NCBI GenBank assembly: GCA_958450365.1
Contig: CAUEEP010000517.1
Coordinates: forward strand, 62,001-126,000
Direction: 5' to 3'
Length of the DNA stretch: 64,000 nt
DNA from: Mesorhabditis belari
Lineage: Eukaryota; Nematoda; Chromadorea; Rhabditida; Rhabditidae
The notes under the pieces were generated by a model. The model was not told the DNA's origin. It made no database searches and worked only from the letters and a program-made list of their open reading frames with translations. Positions 61,978-64,000 of the stretch are shown here, in pieces (positions within the stretch are counted from its first letter, which is position 1; each line of letters starts with the position of its first letter). The position numbers were made by a program, and so were the translations under genes.

Positions 61978-62220
61978 GGCAGTATAATATAATATAATTA
62001 ATATAATTAATATAAAATAATTAATATAATTAATATAATTAATATAATATAATTAATATAATTAATATAATTAATATAATTAATATAATATAATTAATAT
62101 AATTAATATAATTAATATAATTAATATAATATAATTAATATAATTAATATAATTAATATAATATAATTAATATAATTAATATAATTAATAGAATATAATA
62201 TAATTAATATAATATAATTA
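61978..62220. repeat. AT microsatellite (TATAATTAA)n
   Basis: About 240 bp of TATAATTAATATAATTAA-type repeat, resuming after the mariner at 63459-63497. The mariner therefore inserted into this tract. Confidence 0.9.
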
Positions 62221-63458
62221 TTAGGTTGGCAACTTAATAATGACGCGTCACTACTTAACATGTTTTTTGTAATTTCAAGCGCCGTTTCTTCCCTCTTTTT
62301 TGCATATATACAAAGTAAAAGATGTCTACATAAATAACATTTAGTGCTCCAAATTTCATCATTTGCTTTTTGGCAAAAAAAGGAGGACAAAAAATTCCGC
62401 ATTGTTCTACGATTGTTCTACGATTTTAAACAAGGAAAATCACCAGCTGAATCTCATCGCACGATCATCACTGTTTTTCGAGAGGAAAGTATACACATTC
62501 GTCAATGTCAACGATGGTTTCAAAGATTCCAAGGCGGCGATGAAAGCCTCGTAGACGAGCCACACCAAGGACATCCTCCAGAAGTGGTCGACGATGACTT
62601 GCTCGCCTTAATTGAAGATTGCCCAACACTCACCGTTCGTGAGTTGGCAGAAATATTTGAAGTATCCCATATGACAATCAAAAACTATTTACACAAACTT
62701 GGGAAAAGAATCGAGTTGAAAAATGGGCTCCTCACGAGCTGACCCAGAGCAACAAAATGTCGCCTCAATTTTGCTACAAAAATACAAATCAAACGACTTT
62801 TTCACAGGGTTTTGACTTCTGACGAAACGTGGATCAACTACGAGAACGTTAAACGCAAAAATCGATGGCTATCTGCTGGGCAGACCCCTCAAACCACTCC
62901 CAAACCTGATGTCCATGGGAAGAAGATAATGCTCTGTTGCTGGTGGAACTTCAAGGGATTGGTACATTATGAAGTGCTGAAACCTGGCCAAACCGTCGAT
63001 GCTGATCTTTATTCGAAGCAATTAATGAGAGTTAACGAGTCTCTGAAGAAATTGGGGCTCAAACCGGAGAGAGTCAGATTTTTACACGACAACGCAAAAC
63101 CTCACACTGCAAAGATCACTTATAAGAAAATCGAGGAACTTGGCTGGAAAGTTTTGCCCCACGCGTCTTATTCACCTGATCTGGCTCCTTCAGATTACTT
63201 TTTGTTTCGGTCGGTGAAGCACTTTTTGGAGGGAGAAAAGTTCGATGATCATGTTCAGGTCATAAAAGCAGTGAATGACTACTTCGCCTCAAAAACTCCC
63301 AAGTTCTTCGAGGATGGGATCCGGGATTTGCGCAGAAGATGGGAAGGAGTCATAGATACTAATGGAGAATACCTTTCGAATTGAAAGCTCTTCTTTTGTG
63401 TTTTTTTGAAATAAATGATTTGTTACATAAACGCGTCATTATTAAGTTGCCAACCTAA
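62221..63458 (+). mobile_element. mariner element with perfect 28-bp TIRs
   Basis: 1238 bp, beginning TTAGGTTGGCAACTTAATAA and continuing TGACGCGT, with an exact inverse at the right end. It sits inside an AT microsatellite, so the TA target duplication cannot be told from background. Perfect termini suggest fairly recent movement, presumably driven by an enzyme encoded elsewhere since its own gene is broken. Confidence 0.9.
62344..63384 (+). pseudogene. mariner transposase (DD34D), frameshifted
   Basis: The N-terminal region (IVLRLFYDFKQGKSPAESHR, then REESIHIRQCQRWFQRF and EDCPTLTVRELAEIF) is open to 62742 but starts at a GTG, not an ATG. The frame shifts near 62712 (the expected EKWAPHELT is in another frame) and again near 62795. 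The catalytic half to 63384 has TSDETWINY, FLHDNAKPHTA and YSPDLAPSDY. The last two Asp have 34 residues between them, the DD34D mariner signature. WVPHEL appears as WAPHEL. Inactive as written. Confidence 0.9.
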
Positions 63459-63497
63459 TAATATAATATAATATAATTAATAGAATATAATATAATC

Positions 63498-64000
63498 CGT
63501 ATGATTATCCGTCTTGTTCTTAAATTTCACTCATAGAGAACCCAGTCAATTGCAGGTAGTCAATTTCTTTTTAAAAAACCCCGCATTTGAGTTCCCTTTA
63601 TGAATTATTGATTTTAATGAATTAAGCAAAAAGACTAAAGAATAAATCTTGTGAAAAATAATAAAATTTCACTTTTACTTTCAAAATAGAATTGCTTAAG
63701 TTGTTAAAAGTTTAATTGTTAATGTTAAAAGTTTAATTTTAGACTTTAAACCTTTCTTTTATGATCTTTTTTACCCAAGGGAAATGAGAAAATGCATTTT
63801 TTTTTCCTCACCCAATTTCAACTAAAGCAAAGATAATTGAAAAATTCGAAAAAAATGATTGAAAATTTTCCTCGCCGTGATTGCCTGTATTAGTTATTTT
63901 CAGTTTTAAACCTATTTTAGTTACAATTTAAAAAAACGACTTCAGAAAAAGAGTTTTTCAGCTATTTCTTGAGCTTTTCAACTTTTAAGTGATGACTTTT
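63498..64000. other. AT-rich, nothing supported
   Basis: No splice-consistent exon, repeat or RNA gene found in the last 500 bases. It contains TTTTAATTGTTAATGTTAAA-type low-complexity sequence only. Confidence 0.5.

Overview
The window looks like chromosomal DNA of a nematode, most likely a rhabditid. The evidence is: worm-type splice acceptors (TTTCAG/TTTTAG) and GTRAG donors on dozens of small exons; a TWK-class two-pore potassium channel; short interstitial runs of the nematode telomere repeat TTAGGC; and mariner/Tc1 elements and palindromic MITEs throughout. I do not assign a species. All exon models were built by hand from reading frame, splice consensus and phase; none is backed by transcripts.

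The left 40 kb is dominated by one plus-strand gene, 2182-38930. I can place 37 exons whose phases all agree without a stop, giving an open frame of 1343 codons. The first ~396 residues form a K2P/TWK channel: TM1, an extracellular cap, pore 1 with TIGYG, TM2, TM3, pore 2 with TIGFG and TM4. About 950 residues follow: Ser/Pro/Arg-rich segments, a Glu-rich block and a conserved C-terminal module. The introns hold a nested Tc1-like DD37D transposon, a decayed mariner, SINE-like tRNA relics, two tRNA-Gly(GCC) genes in duplicated flanks, many minisatellites and long hairpins. A ~3.4 kb tandem duplication (17526-24409) copied one channel exon; the left copy of that exon has a net +1 shift and the right copy stays open. 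A possible tiny antisense two-exon gene lies in each copy.

A second plus-strand gene, 41310-45127 (9 phase-consistent exons, ~243 aa), is a diverged standalone copy of the channel gene's C-terminal module. Flipped fragments of two of its exons lie downstream at 45.8 and 47.9 kb.

From 45.1 to 57.8 kb I find no convincing gene: mainly satellites, MITEs, two tRNA-Thr-like sequences and a LINE 3' fragment. A single 5' coding exon at 57792-57908, with an adjacent trans-splice-like acceptor, probably begins another gene that continues to the right. The right end holds an inverted repeat with tRNA-like sequences, a mariner MITE, a pogo/Tigger-type MITE, RTE-like LINE fragments and a frameshifted mariner with perfect terminal repeats.

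The best candidates for something undescribed are the K2P channel fused in frame to a nematode-type C-terminal module, the adjacent standalone paralogue of that module, and the recent exon-containing duplication with its nested antisense ORFs.
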